Shown: positions 43,529 through 54,013, numbered from the stretch's first letter. The stretch: DNA of 64,000 bases from Campylobacter gastrosuis (GCF_030249845.1 NZ_JANURM010000004.1:1-64000), one strand, 5' to 3'. The notes: generated by a model not told the origin, from the letters alone. Numbers and translations are program-made.

Positions 43529-44563
43529 ATGAAACTTTTAATCTCATCTCTTGAACCATCGGCAAATTTGCATTTAGAGCAGGTCTTAAAACACCTAAGC
43601 AACGCACAAATTATGGGTATTTTTGATGAGCGTTTTGGCACGCCATTTATGAAAAGCTCGGAATTTTCAGCTATGGGTTTTGTTGAGGTTTTACCACTTA
43701 TTTTTAAGGCAAAAAGGGCAATAAAAGATATGGTAAATTTAGCAAAAAACGCTGACGCCGTGCTTTTAATAGACAGCCCAGCCTTTAACCTGCCACTAGC
43801 TCGCGCAATAAAAGAAGCAGGGGTAAAAACGCCCATAACCTACTACATTTTGCCACAAGTTTGGGCGTGGAAGCCAAAAAGGGTCGCTAAGGTTGAGAGA
43901 TACTGCGATCGCTTAGCCTCAATTTTGCCGTTTGACGCTAAATTTTATAACCGCGCTACTTATGTAGGGCATCCCTTGCTTGATGAGCTTGGTTTTAAAA
44001 AGCAAAGTGTTACGAGTAACGGCGTGGTGGCGTTTTTGCCGGGTTCTCGTAAAAGCGAGATAACAAGGCTAATGCCAGTTTATAAAGAAATTTCAAAAGA
44101 GATAGACGCAAAAAAACTGCTTGTTGTGCCAAAATTTTTAATGAACGAAGTTAGCACACTTTACGGCGATGTAAGCGATTTTGAGATTGTTAATGATACG
44201 CCAAAAGCGTTGTTTGATAGTGATTTTGCCTTTATTTGTTCTGGCACTGCCACACTTGAAGCAGCGCTTATTGGCACGCCTTTTGTGCTTTGTTATAAGG
44301 CAAAAGCCATTGATGTTTGGCTAGCGCGTAAGCTTGTAAAGGTAAAATTTGCCGGACTTGCAAACATTATCTTTGATTTTATGGGTAAAAACGCCCTTCA
44401 CGACGAGCTTATACAAGAGCAAGTAACAAGGCAAAATTTACTAAATGCCTATAAAAATTGCGACAAAGAGCGATTTTTAAACGGCGCAAACGAGCTAAGA
44501 GAGTATCTAGGTCAGGGCAGTAGCCAAAACGTAGCAAAAATTTTAAACGGAGAGATAAAATGA
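43529..44563 (+). CDS. lpxB: Lipid-A-disaccharide synthase
   Basis: The 344-residue GT19 enzyme joins UDP-2,3-diacylglucosamine and lipid X. Motifs are [40 protein letters not shown] and [23 protein letters not shown]. It is followed by greA with a 4-nt overlap, in the same order as C. jejuni Cj0288c-Cj0287c. An LpxH-like gene two genes away acts one step earlier. Confidence 0.95.
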   Translation: MKLLISSLEPSANLHLEQVLKHLSNAQIMGIFDERFGTPFMKSSEFSAMGFVEVLPLIFKAKRAIKDMVNLAKNADAVLLIDSPAFNLPLARAIKEAGVKTPITYYILPQVWAWKPKRVAKVERYCDRLASILPFDAKFYNRATYVGHPLLDELGFKKQSVTSNGVVAFLPGSRKSEITRLMPVYKEISKEIDAKKLLVVPKFLMNEVSTLYGDVSDFEIVNDTPKALFDSDFAFICSGTATLEAALIGTPFVLCYKAKAIDVWLARKLVKVKFAGLANIIFDFMGKNALHDELIQEQVTRQNLLNAYKNCDKERFLNGANELREYLGQGSSQNVAKILNGEIK

Positions 44564-45048
44564 GCGAACCAATGACGATTTATGGTTATGAAAAAATTGA
44601 AGCTGAGCTTAAAGATTTAAAGCAAAATCAGCGTCCAGCGATAGTTAAAGAGATTGATATCGCGCGAAGTTACGGCGATTTAAAAGAAAACGCCGAGTAT
44701 CACGCCGCAAAGGAAAAGCAGGCGTTTATTGACGCTAGGATTGCCGAGTTATCAGGGCTTTTAACACGCGCAGAGGTTATTGACCCTAGCAAATACGAGC
44801 ACGACAAGGTCCGCTTTGGCTCAAATGTAACGATAATGGACGTTGAAACTGAAATAGAGCATACCTACACGATTGTTGGCATTAGCGAGAGCGATTTAGA
44901 GCGCGGGCTAATCTCTATAAATTCGCCACTTGCAAGGCAGCTAATTGGCAAAAGCGAGGGCGATGAGGTGCGACTTAGTCTGCCAAATGGCGTTAGCGAT
45001 GTTGAGATCGTAAGTGTTTGCTATAAAGAGATAAATTTCAAGGATTAA
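44560..45048 (+). CDS. greA: Transcription elongation factor GreA
   Basis: The 162-residue protein rescues backtracked RNA polymerase by stimulating transcript cleavage. An N-terminal coiled coil includes the tip acids ([13 protein letters not shown] and [13 protein letters not shown]), followed by the FKBP-like C-terminal domain ([20 protein letters not shown]). ATGA overlap with lpxB. Confidence 0.96.
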   Translation: MSEPMTIYGYEKIEAELKDLKQNQRPAIVKEIDIARSYGDLKENAEYHAAKEKQAFIDARIAELSGLLTRAEVIDPSKYEHDKVRFGSNVTIMDVETEIEHTYTIVGISESDLERGLISINSPLARQLIGKSEGDEVRLSLPNGVSDVEIVSVCYKEINFKD

Positions 45049-45049
45049 G

Positions 45050-46051
45050 ATGAGGGTTGGTATCATCGGAGTTAGCGGATATACGGGCTTTGAGCTAATT
45101 AGAATTTTGCTAAATCACCCAAAATTTGAGATCTCATATCTAGGCGCAAGTAGTGAGGGCAAGATAGATGAAATTTTTAGTTCACTTAAAGGCGTTTTTG
45201 ATTTTAAAGTAAGTGTCGCAAATGCGAGTGATGCCTCAAAATTTTGCGATTTAGTCTTTTTAGCCCTGCCACACAAAGAGGCTATGGGGTATGCTAAAAT
45301 TTTGCTTAGTAACGGCGTAAAGGTGGTTGATCTCTCGGCTGATTATAGGCTAAATTTAGCAAATTATGAGAAAAATTACGGCGAACATTTAGACACTCTT
45401 AACCTAAAAAACGCAGTTTATGGACTAACTGAGCTAAACAGGCAAGCCATAAAAAACGCTAAAATTTTAGCAAATCCGGGTTGCTATCCGACCGCTTCAA
45501 TCTTAGCGGTTTTGCCGTTTTTGCCATACATTGATACAGATTTTGGCGTGATAATAGACGCAAAAAGCGGAGTTAGCGGTGCTGGTAAAAAGCCAAGCAC
45601 CACCACGCATTTTGTAAGCGTAAATGAAAATTTAAACGCCTACAACCCAATAACCCACCGCCACGCCGATGAGATAGCCCAGCACCTAAGCACAGCGGCA
45701 AGTAAGAGCGTAAATGTGCTTTTTGTGCCACACTTAGTCCCGCTTACTCGTGGTATGCTAATTTCAGCTTACGCAAGGCTAAGGGCTAGGATTAATCCGC
45801 TTGAAGTGCTAAATGAGTTTTATAAAGATGAGAAGTTTATCCGCATTCGCACCGAGCCAGTTAGCGTTAAAAACGTGGCAGGGACGCACTTTTGCGATAT
45901 TTTTGCAATGGTTAAGGACGATAAAATTTTCATAAACTCAGCCATTGATAATCTCTTAAAGGGCGCTAGCTCACAAGCCGTTGCAAACGCAAATTTAATG
46001 TGCGGATTTGACGAGAGTTTAGGGCTTAGCGTGGTAAGTCAGTTTTGTTAG
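45050..46051 (+). CDS. argC: N-acetyl-gamma-glutamyl-phosphate reductase
   Basis: The 333-residue NADPH enzyme of arginine synthesis has the Rossmann start VGIIGVSGYTGFELIRIL. The catalytic Cys lies in NPGCYPTAS, with HRHADEI further on. One base separates it from greA. The gene after it probably starts within its last codons (TTG at 46045). Confidence 0.95.
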   Translation: MRVGIIGVSGYTGFELIRILLNHPKFEISYLGASSEGKIDEIFSSLKGVFDFKVSVANASDASKFCDLVFLALPHKEAMGYAKILLSNGVKVVDLSADYRLNLANYEKNYGEHLDTLNLKNAVYGLTELNRQAIKNAKILANPGCYPTASILAVLPFLPYIDTDFGVIIDAKSGVSGAGKKPSTTTHFVSVNENLNAYNPITHRHADEIAQHLSTAASKSVNVLFVPHLVPLTRGMLISAYARLRARINPLEVLNEFYKDEKFIRIRTEPVSVKNVAGTHFCDIFAMVKDDKIFINSAIDNLLKGASSQAVANANLMCGFDESLGLSVVSQFC

Positions 46052-46779
46052 AGATAAAAAACGGCGCGGTTTTTGTAGCTGACGCTCACGTAAATGAAAA
46101 CCGCACGGAATTTCTAAGCTTTTTAGAGCTTATAAATAGCGATAAAATCTTAGCCACACAGCTTTTTTTAATGGGCGATATTTTTGATTTTTTAACAGGT
46201 TATGGCGACTACACGGCTAAATTTTACGCAAAATACATAGATTTAATAGAGCAAATCGCACTTAAAATAGATGTTTTTTACATTGAGGGCAACCACGATT
46301 TTAGGCTAAAAAATCTCTTTAAAAATGTAAAAATTTATGAAATTTCAAAACAGCCGGTGGAATTTTTTATCATTAGTCAGAATGAAAAAAAATCTGCCCA
46401 GATCGCACACGGCGATAATTTTTTGCCATTTTTTAGCAAATACGCGCTTTTATTTTTGCGTTTAAAATGGTTTTTGAGATTTATGAATTTTCTTGATATT
46501 TTGCTTGATTTTAAAATTTCAAAGTCAATCTTAAAAGCACTAACAAAGAAAAAATTAGACTATAAAATTAAAAACTTCAAAGCCTTTATAACCCCTAAAA
46601 TGCGTCATTACAACGCTGATTTTGTCATTGAAGGGCACTATCATCAGGGCGAAATTTTTGACATTAACGAAAAATTTTATATAAATTTACCTACTTTTGC
46701 GTGCGAGCAAAGCTTTTTTATAGTAAAATGCCAAAATCATAAGATAGAATTTATGCAAAAAAATCTGAAAGGACATTGA
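46045..46779 (+). CDS. LpxH-like metallophosphoesterase (Cj0286c position)
   Basis: The 244-residue protein carries the metal motifs of UDP-2,3-diacylglucosamine pyrophosphatases: FVADAHVNENR (DxH), LMGDIFDF (GDxxD), EGNHDFRL (GNHD), AHGDNF and EGHYHQGE. It probably makes lipid X, the LpxB substrate. Start is taken as TTG, overlapping argC by 7 nt; no ATG is available near the motif start. It ends in TGATG, coupling to cheV. Confidence 0.8.
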   Translation: MLEIKNGAVFVADAHVNENRTEFLSFLELINSDKILATQLFLMGDIFDFLTGYGDYTAKFYAKYIDLIEQIALKIDVFYIEGNHDFRLKNLFKNVKIYEISKQPVEFFIISQNEKKSAQIAHGDNFLPFFSKYALLFLRLKWFLRFMNFLDILLDFKISKSILKALTKKKLDYKIKNFKAFITPKMRHYNADFVIEGHYHQGEIFDINEKFYINLPTFACEQSFFIVKCQNHKIEFMQKNLKGH

Positions 46780-47738
46780 TGTTTGGAGACGAAATGTTAA
46801 AAACGGGCTCAAACGAGATGGAACTTGTTGATTTTCGTATCTTTAAAAAGACCGAAAAAAAGGTCTATGAGGGCATTTACGGCGTAAATGTTGCAAAGGT
46901 GCGTGAGATCATTAAGATGCCAAATCTAACCGAGCTACCGGGTGTCCCGGCGTATATTGAGGGCATTTTTGACCTTCGTGGTGTTGTTATACCGGTTATA
47001 AATTTGGCAAAATGGATGAATATCGTTGAGCCAACGAGCGAAGTTAGCATAAAACCACGTGTTATCATCGCTGAATTTAGCGGTATTTTAATCGGCTTTA
47101 TCGTTCACGAAGCAAAGCGAATTAGACGCATTAACTGGAAGGATATTGAACCAGCCAGTTTTGCTTCTGGCTCAGGTTCAGGCACACTTGATAAGGGCAA
47201 AATCACCGGCGTAACTCGCATTGAAAATGACGAAGTTTTGCTGATTTTAGACCTTGAAAGCATTGTTGAGGAGCTTGGAATTTACTCGCCAAAAATTGAC
47301 TTTGACATTGATGATAATAAAAAGGTAAGAGGTTTAGCCCTAGTTTTAGATGATAGCTCAACAGCTAGAAAGCTCGTTAAAGACGCACTTGAAAAAATGG
47401 GATTAACCGTTACTGAGGCCAAAAACGGCGTTGAGGGACTTGAAAGATTGCAAGAGCTTTACGAGCGATTTGGCGATAATATCACAAAAGAGTTAAGGGT
47501 GATTTTAAGCGACATTGAGATGCCTCAAATGGACGGCTATCACTTTGCTTCAAATGTAAAAAATGATGAGAGATTTAAGTCAATCCCTATCGTATTTAGC
47601 TCATCTTTAAGCAATGAATTTAGCGAAATTCAAAGCAGAGAGGCGGGCGGGGCTGCTTATCTTACAAAATTTGACGCAAGCGTATTTTATCAAGAGGTGC
47701 TAAAAGTCATTGAAGCACACTCAAAACCAGCCAAATAG
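46779..47738 (+). CDS. cheV: Chemotaxis protein CheV
   Basis: The 319-residue coupling protein has an N-terminal CheW-like domain (to about 175, with IYGVNVAKVREII and GIFDLRGVVIPVINL). A receiver domain spans about 188-319, with acid pocket LDDSS, phospho-Asp in LSDIEMPQMDGY, and a Lys in LTKF. AAAGGA then ATG at 46779 gives the start; the frame could begin at TTG 3 nt before. It is the first gene of cheV-cheA-cheW. Confidence 0.95.
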   Translation: MFGDEMLKTGSNEMELVDFRIFKKTEKKVYEGIYGVNVAKVREIIKMPNLTELPGVPAYIEGIFDLRGVVIPVINLAKWMNIVEPTSEVSIKPRVIIAEFSGILIGFIVHEAKRIRRINWKDIEPASFASGSGSGTLDKGKITGVTRIENDEVLLILDLESIVEELGIYSPKIDFDIDDNKKVRGLALVLDDSSTARKLVKDALEKMGLTVTEAKNGVEGLERLQELYERFGDNITKELRVILSDIEMPQMDGYHFASNVKNDERFKSIPIVFSSSLSNEFSEIQSREAGGAAYLTKFDASVFYQEVLKVIEAHSKPAK

Positions 47739-47747
47739 GAGTGATTT

Positions 47748-50060
47748 ATGGATGATATAAGAGAGATAATGGAAGACTTCTTAGTTGAAGCCTTTGAACT
47801 TATTGAGCAAATTGATCACGACCTTGTTGAGCTTGAAGCAAACCCTGAGGATTTGGAGCTTTTAAATAGAATTTTTCGTGTTGCACACACCGTTAAAGGT
47901 AGTTCAAGCTTCTTAAATTTTGACGTTTTAACAAAGCTTACTCACCATATGGAGGACGTGCTTAATAAAGCTAGAAAAGATGAGCTAAAAATCACGCCAG
48001 AGGTTATGGACGTGGTGCTTGAATCAGTTGATATGATGAAAGGGCTTTTACACAGCATTAGAGATCACGGCAACGACACCGACGCTGGCATTGAAATTTC
48101 AGATATTTGCAAACGCCTAACCGCAATTAGCGAAGGCGACGCTGAGCATATCGTAGCCCCAGCAGCCCAGCCAGCACCAGCGCCAGAGCCAGTAGCCCCA
48201 GCTGAGCCAGAAAAAGAGATAAGCGATGAGGATTTATCAAGCCTTAGCGATGATGAGGTTGAGGCTGAGATTGAAAGGCTTTTAAAGGTTAGAAAGGCAG
48301 AAGATCAGGCTAGACGTGCAAGTAAATCAAGCGAGGCACCAGCCCCTAAACCTACCCCAGCCCCAGCCCCTCGCCCAGCCCCAGCTAAAAAAGATGATGA
48401 TGGCGATAAAAAAGTCCCAGCACAAGCAGGCGGTGTAGCACAAGAGCAGACAATTCGTGTTGAGGTTAAAAGGCTTGACCACTTAATGAACCTAATTGGC
48501 GAATTAGTGCTTGGCAAAAACAGGCTTTTAAAAATTTACGATGATGTTGAAGAGCGATATGAGGGCGAGAAATTCCTTGAAGAGCTAAATCAGGTCGTTT
48601 CAAGCCTAAGCCTAGTTACGACAGATATTCAATTAGCCGTTATGAAAACCAGAATGCTACCAATTGCAAAGGTGTTTAACAAATTCCCACGTATGATTAG
48701 GGATTTAAGCCGTGAGCTTGGCAAGCAAATTGACCTTGAAATTTCAGGTGAAGAAACCGAGCTTGATAAGTCAATTGTTGAAGAGATTGGCGACCCGCTG
48801 GTGCATATTATTAGAAATTCTTGCGACCACGGCGTTGAAGACCCTGAGGTTAGAAAGGCAGCAGGCAAGCCAGAAAAGGGCTTAGTCCAGCTTAAAGCTT
48901 ACAACGAGGGCAACCACATCGTTATTGAGATCGTTGATGATGGCAAGGGTCTTGATGCGATGATGTTAAAGGCAAAATCAATAGAAAAAGGCATTATCAC
49001 CGAGCGTGAAGCGGACGCTATGAGCGATAAAGAGGCGTTTAGCCTTATCTTTAAGCCGGGCTTTTCAACGGCTGCAAAGGTTACAAATGTAAGCGGTCGT
49101 GGCGTCGGTATGGACGTTGTTAAGACAAATATTGAAAAGCTAAACGGCATTATTGACATTGAGAGCGAAGTGGGCAAAGGCACCGTTATGAAGCTTAAAA
49201 TTCCACTTACACTTGCCATTATTCAGTCATTGCTCGTTGGCACGCAAGAGGAATTTTATGCTATACCGCTTGCTAGCGTTCTTGAAACCGTTCGTGTGCC
49301 GATTGATGATATTTACACGATTGACGGCAAAAACGTGCTTCGTTTAAGAGATGAGGTGCTTTCGCTTGTCCGCCTTTCAGATGTATTTGGTGTAAATAAA
49401 GTCTTTGACGGCGGAGATCAAACCTATGTCGTTATCATCGGTGTTGCAGAAGCAAAGCTTGGCATTATCGTTGATACGCTTGTAGGACAAGAAGAGATTG
49501 TTATTAAGTCAATGGGCGATTATTTACAAAATATACCGGGCATTGCAGGTGCTACAATCCGTGGCGATGGACGCGTTACATTAATTATTGATGTCGCTGC
49601 TATGATGGAGATGGCAAAGGATATTAAGGTAAATATCAGGGCTGAAATGGACGCTGAGGCTAAAAATGTCAAAGAAAAACCAAGCGATTATAAGGTTTTA
49701 ATCGTTGATGACTCAAAAATGGATAGGACGATAATGCAAAAGTCGCTTGAACCAACTGGCGTAACGATTATTGAGGCGACAAATGGCGTTGAAGCCCTAA
49801 ATATCATCAAATCAGGCGAACACGCATTTGATGCGATTTTAATTGACATTGAGATGCCTAGAATGGACGGCTACACACTTGCTGGTGAAATTCGTAAATA
49901 CTCAAAATACAGAAATTTACCGCTCATTGCCGTTACTTCAAGGACTTCAAAGACCGATAGATTACGTGGCGTAGAGGTCGGTATGACTGAGTATATCACT
50001 AAACCATACTCATCAGAATACCTTGAAAACGTTGTTAGAAAAAATATTAAGTTACCATAG
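47748..50060 (+). CDS. cheA: Chemotaxis histidine kinase CheA with fused receiver domain
   Basis: The 770-residue kinase contains an Hpt domain (phospho-His in AHTVKGSSSFL, H47) and two Ala/Pro-rich linkers (about 135-155 and 195-215). Then come dimerisation and ATPase domains (N box IIRNSCDHGVEDPEVR, G box VSGRGVGMDVV), a CheW-like domain, and a C-terminal receiver (phospho-Asp in LIDIEMPRMDGY). The CheA-receiver fusion is normal in Campylobacter and may act as a phosphate sink. GGAG precedes the ATG. Confidence 0.97.
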   Translation: MDDIREIMEDFLVEAFELIEQIDHDLVELEANPEDLELLNRIFRVAHTVKGSSSFLNFDVLTKLTHHMEDVLNKARKDELKITPEVMDVVLESVDMMKGLLHSIRDHGNDTDAGIEISDICKRLTAISEGDAEHIVAPAAQPAPAPEPVAPAEPEKEISDEDLSSLSDDEVEAEIERLLKVRKAEDQARRASKSSEAPAPKPTPAPAPRPAPAKKDDDGDKKVPAQAGGVAQEQTIRVEVKRLDHLMNLIGELVLGKNRLLKIYDDVEERYEGEKFLEELNQVVSSLSLVTTDIQLAVMKTRMLPIAKVFNKFPRMIRDLSRELGKQIDLEISGEETELDKSIVEEIGDPLVHIIRNSCDHGVEDPEVRKAAGKPEKGLVQLKAYNEGNHIVIEIVDDGKGLDAMMLKAKSIEKGIITEREADAMSDKEAFSLIFKPGFSTAAKVTNVSGRGVGMDVVKTNIEKLNGIIDIESEVGKGTVMKLKIPLTLAIIQSLLVGTQEEFYAIPLASVLETVRVPIDDIYTIDGKNVLRLRDEVLSLVRLSDVFGVNKVFDGGDQTYVVIIGVAEAKLGIIVDTLVGQEEIVIKSMGDYLQNIPGIAGATIRGDGRVTLIIDVAAMMEMAKDIKVNIRAEMDAEAKNVKEKPSDYKVLIVDDSKMDRTIMQKSLEPTGVTIIEATNGVEALNIIKSGEHAFDAILIDIEMPRMDGYTLAGEIRKYSKYRNLPLIAVTSRTSKTDRLRGVEVGMTEYITKPYSSEYLENVVRKNIKLP

Positions 50061-50070
50061 GGAGTAAGAT

Positions 50071-50568
50071 ATGAGTAATAAACTAAATGAAGTCTTACAA
50101 AAACAGAAAAAACAGATTGAAGAGCCGATAGTAAGAAACGGCGAGGATATTATCCAGCTTGTCGGCTTTGTCGTTGGCGAGGAGGAGTATGCTATACCGA
50201 TTTTAAATATCCAAGAGATTATTAAACCGATAGAATTTACTCGTGTGCCTAGCGTGCCTGAGTATGTTTTAGGCGTATTTAATCTACGTGGTAACGTAAT
50301 CCCGCTCATTGATTTACGAAAGAGATTTTCGCTAAATGCAAGCAAACAGAGTGCCACGACAAGATATATTGTTATGAAAGATAATGAAAATATCGCTGGA
50401 TTTGTCATTGATAGGCTAACAGAGGCTATCCGCATAAATAGAAACAGGATTGACCCGCCACCAGAGACTTTGGTAAAAGATAAGGGTATGATTTATGGTA
50501 TCGGCAAACGAGATCAAAACATCCTTACTATCTTAAAAGTTGAAGCACTTTTAAAGCGTGATTTTTAA
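50071..50568 (+). CDS. cheW: Chemotaxis coupling protein CheW
   Basis: The 165-residue protein links receptors to CheA. The CheW fold is seen from GFVVGEEEYAIPILNIQEII through VLGVFNLRGNVIPLIDLRKRF (motif spread over residues 28-85). An N-terminal extension of about 25 residues is rich in Lys/Gln. AGGGAG precedes the ATG, 10 nt after cheA. Confidence 0.95.
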   Translation: MSNKLNEVLQKQKKQIEEPIVRNGEDIIQLVGFVVGEEEYAIPILNIQEIIKPIEFTRVPSVPEYVLGVFNLRGNVIPLIDLRKRFSLNASKQSATTRYIVMKDNENIAGFVIDRLTEAIRINRNRIDPPPETLVKDKGMIYGIGKRDQNILTILKVEALLKRDF

Positions 50569-50584
50569 AATTTAAAGGTGCATT

Positions 50585-51208
50585 TTGATAAAACTTTGCG
50601 TATTTGATTTTGACTCCACATTAATGGACGGCGAGACGATAGATTTTCTCGCCTCTGATTATGGAGTTGGCGATGAGGTAAAGGCGATCACAAAAAGAGC
50701 AATGGCTGGCGAGCTTGATTTTTACGAGAGTTTGACACACAGAGTTGCTCTTTTAAAGGGTATGCCTTTATCAAGAGTAAAAGAGATTTGTAGCGACCTG
50801 CCAGAGATGAATGGTGCAAGGGAGCTGATTTTAAATTTAAAAGAGCGTGGGATTAAGGTTGTTGTATTTAGCGGTGGCTTTAAAACCGGCACAAACGCTA
50901 TGCAAGAGCGACTTGGATTTGACATAAATTTTGCAAACATACTTCATCACAAGGACGGGATTTTAAGTGGCTCGGTCGGTGGCGAGATGATGTTTGACTT
51001 CTCAAAAGGCGAAATGCTTTTAAGACTGCAAAAAATTTTAGACATTTCACAAAGCGAAACGATGTGCGTTGGAGACGGCGCAAACGACATTTCAATGTTT
51101 AAGCATTCAAGGCTAAATTTCGCATTTTGTGCAAATGAAATTTTAAAAAAACAAGCCACTTATTGCATTGAAAAAAAAGATTTGCGAGAAATTTTAAAAT
51201 ATATTTAA
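50585..51208 (+). CDS. HAD-family phosphatase, SerB-like
   Basis: The 207-residue protein shows phosphoserine phosphatase features: DFDSTLMDGETIDFLA with the nucleophile Asp in DxDST (residues 7-11), VVFSGGFKTGTNAM, and GDGANDISMF. From memory its place between cheW and tal matches serB (Cj0282c). It lacks the N-terminal ACT domain of long SerB proteins. TTG start with AAAGGTG; no ATG precedes the DFDST motif. Confidence 0.87.
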   Translation: MIKLCVFDFDSTLMDGETIDFLASDYGVGDEVKAITKRAMAGELDFYESLTHRVALLKGMPLSRVKEICSDLPEMNGARELILNLKERGIKVVVFSGGFKTGTNAMQERLGFDINFANILHHKDGILSGSVGGEMMFDFSKGEMLLRLQKILDISQSETMCVGDGANDISMFKHSRLNFAFCANEILKKQATYCIEKKDLREILKYI

Positions 51209-51220
51209 TTGGGGGCTAAA

Positions 51221-52213
51221 ATGTATAACAATGCCATAAAATTTTCATTGTGGTGCGATTTTATTGAGCGTGAATTTTTAAAGGGCGAGTTTTGTGATTT
51301 GATTGACAGGTGCGTGATTAACGGCGCAACGAGCAATCCAGCCATATTTAAATCTGCATTTAGCAGTGAAATTTACAAGCAAAGTGCCAAGCACTCTGGT
51401 ATTGGCGATAAAAAGGCACTTTATGAAACCCTAGCCGTTTTAGACATTAAAATCGCTGCAAATAAACTGCTTAAAAATTTCGCAAATGGCGATGACGGCT
51501 TTGTTAGCATTGAGGTTGATCCAAATTTAGCAAACGACACGGACGCCACGATTAAAGAGGGCGAGAGACTTTTTAGCCTTATAAAAATGCCAAATGTGAT
51601 GATAAAAATTCCAGCCACAAACGCTGGATTTAAGGCGATGAGTGCCTTAATGGCAAAGGGCATTAACGTAAATGCCACGCTTATTTTTAGCCCAGAACAG
51701 GCACAAGGCTGTATTGACGCCTTTAAAGAGGGCAGTGAAATTTATGCTAAAACTATGCCAGACACACCGCTACCAAAGGGCGTGATAAGCGTGTTTGTAA
51801 GCAGATTTGATAGATTATTAGACGCAGATTTAAAGGCTAAAAATTTACCAACGGCAAAGGTTGGAATTTTAAACGCAACCAAAATCTACCACCTAATTAG
51901 CAAGGCAAATCTAGCAAATGTCCGCACACTTTTTGCAAGCACCGGCGTTAAAGGCAACGAGCTTAGAGCCGATTATTACGTGCGTGAGTTGATGTTTGAA
52001 AACACCATAAACACAGCCCCGCTTGATACGATAAAGGCGTTTATTAAAGAGAATTCTCATCAAAAAGACCCAGCGGATGAAGCAGAGATTAATGAGTTTT
52101 TTAGTGCCATAAAATCGGCTGGTATTGATATAAATAAAGCCTACAAAGAGCTTATGGATGATGGATTAAAGGCGTTTGTCGTGGCTTTTGATGAAATTTT
52201 AAAGGAGCTTTGA
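51221..52213 (+). CDS. tal: Transaldolase
   Basis: This pentose-phosphate enzyme exchanges dihydroxyacetone units. The 330-residue product starts at ATG 51221 (MYNNAIKFSLWCDF); an upstream TTG at 51209 is unlikely. Motifs are NGATSNPAIF and the Schiff-base Lys in MIKIPATNAGFKAM, with GINVNATLIFS. It is TGATG-coupled to the PilT-like gene. Confidence 0.94.
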   Translation: MYNNAIKFSLWCDFIEREFLKGEFCDLIDRCVINGATSNPAIFKSAFSSEIYKQSAKHSGIGDKKALYETLAVLDIKIAANKLLKNFANGDDGFVSIEVDPNLANDTDATIKEGERLFSLIKMPNVMIKIPATNAGFKAMSALMAKGINVNATLIFSPEQAQGCIDAFKEGSEIYAKTMPDTPLPKGVISVFVSRFDRLLDADLKAKNLPTAKVGILNATKIYHLISKANLANVRTLFASTGVKGNELRADYYVRELMFENTINTAPLDTIKAFIKENSHQKDPADEAEINEFFSAIKSAGIDINKAYKELMDDGLKAFVVAFDEILKEL

Positions 52214-53409
52214 TGCAAAGTTTTTATGATGTTGATGTTTCAAAGCTGGATTTTAGGCTAAGAGATGAGCTAAATGGCTACTTGCTAGACCTTGTAAAGC
52301 GTGGCGGTAGCGACCTTCACGTTAAGTCAAACAGCCACATTCGTGGGCGATTTAATGGCGAAATGCAGATAATGAGCGATAAAATTTTAAGCCGTGAGGA
52401 CGGACTTGTTTTAGCAAAAGAGCTACTTAGAACGAATTTTAAGGAGCTTGTAGAACACAGAAGCGTGGATTTTACGCACAAATTAAACGATGATTACCGA
52501 TTTCGTGTAAATATTTTCTTTCAAATGGACGGCGTTTCAGCGGTTTTTAGGACGATCCCTACAAAGCTACCGACCATTGAGGAGCTAAAACTGCCTCAAA
52601 TCATTAGAAAAATTTGCGACAACTCTCATCGTGGCATTATCTTAGTTACTGGCCCGACGGGTAGCGGTAAAACCACGACCCTAGCTAGTATGATAAATCA
52701 CATAAATAAGACCAAAAAACGCCATATTATCACGATTGAAGACCCGATTGAATACGTTTATAGCGATGAGCAGTGCCTAATAAATCAACGCTCAATCGGA
52801 CAGGACGCACTGAAATTTTCAGATGCATTAAGGGCTGCGCTTCGTGAAGACCCAGATGTGATTTTTGTCGGCGAGATGCGTGATTTAGAGACGATTGAGA
52901 CAGCACTTCACGCCGCTGAGACTGGGCACTTGGTGCTTTCTACGCTTCACACGCTTGACGCAAAAGAGACAATTGGTCGTATCGTCGGTATGTTTGCCAA
53001 AGAAGAGCAAAACCGCGTAAAAATGACCCTAGCTTCGGTTTTAACCGCTATCATCTCTCAGCGTCTAGTCCGCACAAAGGATAACAAACGCCGTGCCGCC
53101 GTTGAGGTGCTTATAAAAAATATCAGGATTAGAGATATCATCACAAGTGGTAGAGAAGATGAAATTTTCTCAGCCATCGCAGATAGCAAAAACACCTATG
53201 GTATGCAGACGTTTGACCAGCACCTGCTTGAACTTTACGATGAAGGCACGATAGATAAAGACGAGGCACTTGAAAAGGCGTCACGACCAAACGATTTAGA
53301 GATAAAAATCAAAAATGCAAACCTTGCAAAATCAGACTTAGAAATCGGCACAAGACGCGACAACAAGCCAGTTGAAGGTATAATCGCCCTAAAAACATTA
53401 GAGGACTAA
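52213..53409 (+). CDS. PilT/PilU-like secretion ATPase
   Basis: The 398-residue hexameric-type ATPase has the N-terminal PAS-like domain with GGSDLHVKSN and the Walker A GPTGSGKTT (147-155). It also has the Asp box TIEDPIEYVY, Walker B VGEMRDLETIETALHAAETGHLV, and the His box TLHTLDA. PilT retracts type IV pili; no pilin, PilB or PilQ gene is in this window. It may drive natural transformation or twitching. Start ATG at 52213 after AAAGGAG overlaps the tal stop; a TTG 3 nt earlier is possible. Confidence 0.87.
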   Translation: MQSFYDVDVSKLDFRLRDELNGYLLDLVKRGGSDLHVKSNSHIRGRFNGEMQIMSDKILSREDGLVLAKELLRTNFKELVEHRSVDFTHKLNDDYRFRVNIFFQMDGVSAVFRTIPTKLPTIEELKLPQIIRKICDNSHRGIILVTGPTGSGKTTTLASMINHINKTKKRHIITIEDPIEYVYSDEQCLINQRSIGQDALKFSDALRAALREDPDVIFVGEMRDLETIETALHAAETGHLVLSTLHTLDAKETIGRIVGMFAKEEQNRVKMTLASVLTAIISQRLVRTKDNKRRAAVEVLIKNIRIRDIITSGREDEIFSAIADSKNTYGMQTFDQHLLELYDEGTIDKDEALEKASRPNDLEIKIKNANLAKSDLEIGTRRDNKPVEGIIALKTLED

Positions 53410-53432
53410 ACTAAAATTTATAAATTTTTAGC

Positions 53433-53438
53433 TAAAAT
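53433..53438 (+). promoter_or_regulatory. -10 box for rplY
   Basis: TAAAAT lies about 30 nt before the rplY start in the 58-nt gap after the PilT-like gene. Confidence 0.35.
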
Positions 53439-53467
53439 CAGCGACTTATTTTATTGAAAGGATGACG

Positions 53468-54004
53468 ATGTTAGAAGGAATCGTTAGAGAGAGTATCGGC
53501 AAAAAGTCTAGTAAGGCTTTAAGAAGAGATGGTTATCTAATCGCAAACATTTATGGTAAGGGATTAGAGAATATATCAGCCGCTTTTAAGGTAAATGAGT
53601 TTATCAAAGAGGCTAGAAAAAAAGAGACCCTTGCGTTTGATGTAAAGGTTGGCGGTAAGGTTTATAACGTTGTTATCGTTGATTATCAAAGAGATGTTGT
53701 AACAAACGACCTAAAACACGTGGATCTTAAAGTAGCACTACCGGGCGTTGTGTCAAAATATATGATCCCAGTTAAGCCTTTTGGCACACCAATTGGTCTT
53801 AAAAATAAGGGCGTTTTAATCCAGTCAAAACGCAGAATCGCAGTAAAATGCACGGCTGAAAATTTACCAAATTCATTTGACGTTGATGTAAGCAAACTTG
53901 ACATTGATGATACGATTTTGGTTCGTGACATTAAGGTTCCAGCTGGTGTTAGTATGGTTGAGGCTGACAGAGTGGCTGTTCTTGGAGTTATCAAAGCTAG
54001 ATAA
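53468..54004 (+). CDS. rplY: 50S ribosomal protein L25 (Ctc-type)
   Basis: The 178-residue protein binds 5S rRNA. The N-terminal L25 domain (residues 1-90) is followed by the TL5/Ctc C-terminal domain. I set the start at 53468 ([11 protein letters not shown]) because AAGG stands at a normal distance of about 7 nt; the ATG at 53462 is too close to it. It opens the rplY-pth-lptG run. Confidence 0.95.
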   Translation: MLEGIVRESIGKKSSKALRRDGYLIANIYGKGLENISAAFKVNEFIKEARKKETLAFDVKVGGKVYNVVIVDYQRDVVTNDLKHVDLKVALPGVVSKYMIPVKPFGTPIGLKNKGVLIQSKRRIAVKCTAENLPNSFDVDVSKLDIDDTILVRDIKVPAGVSMVEADRVAVLGVIKAR

Positions 54005-54013
54005 GGCTAGTTG

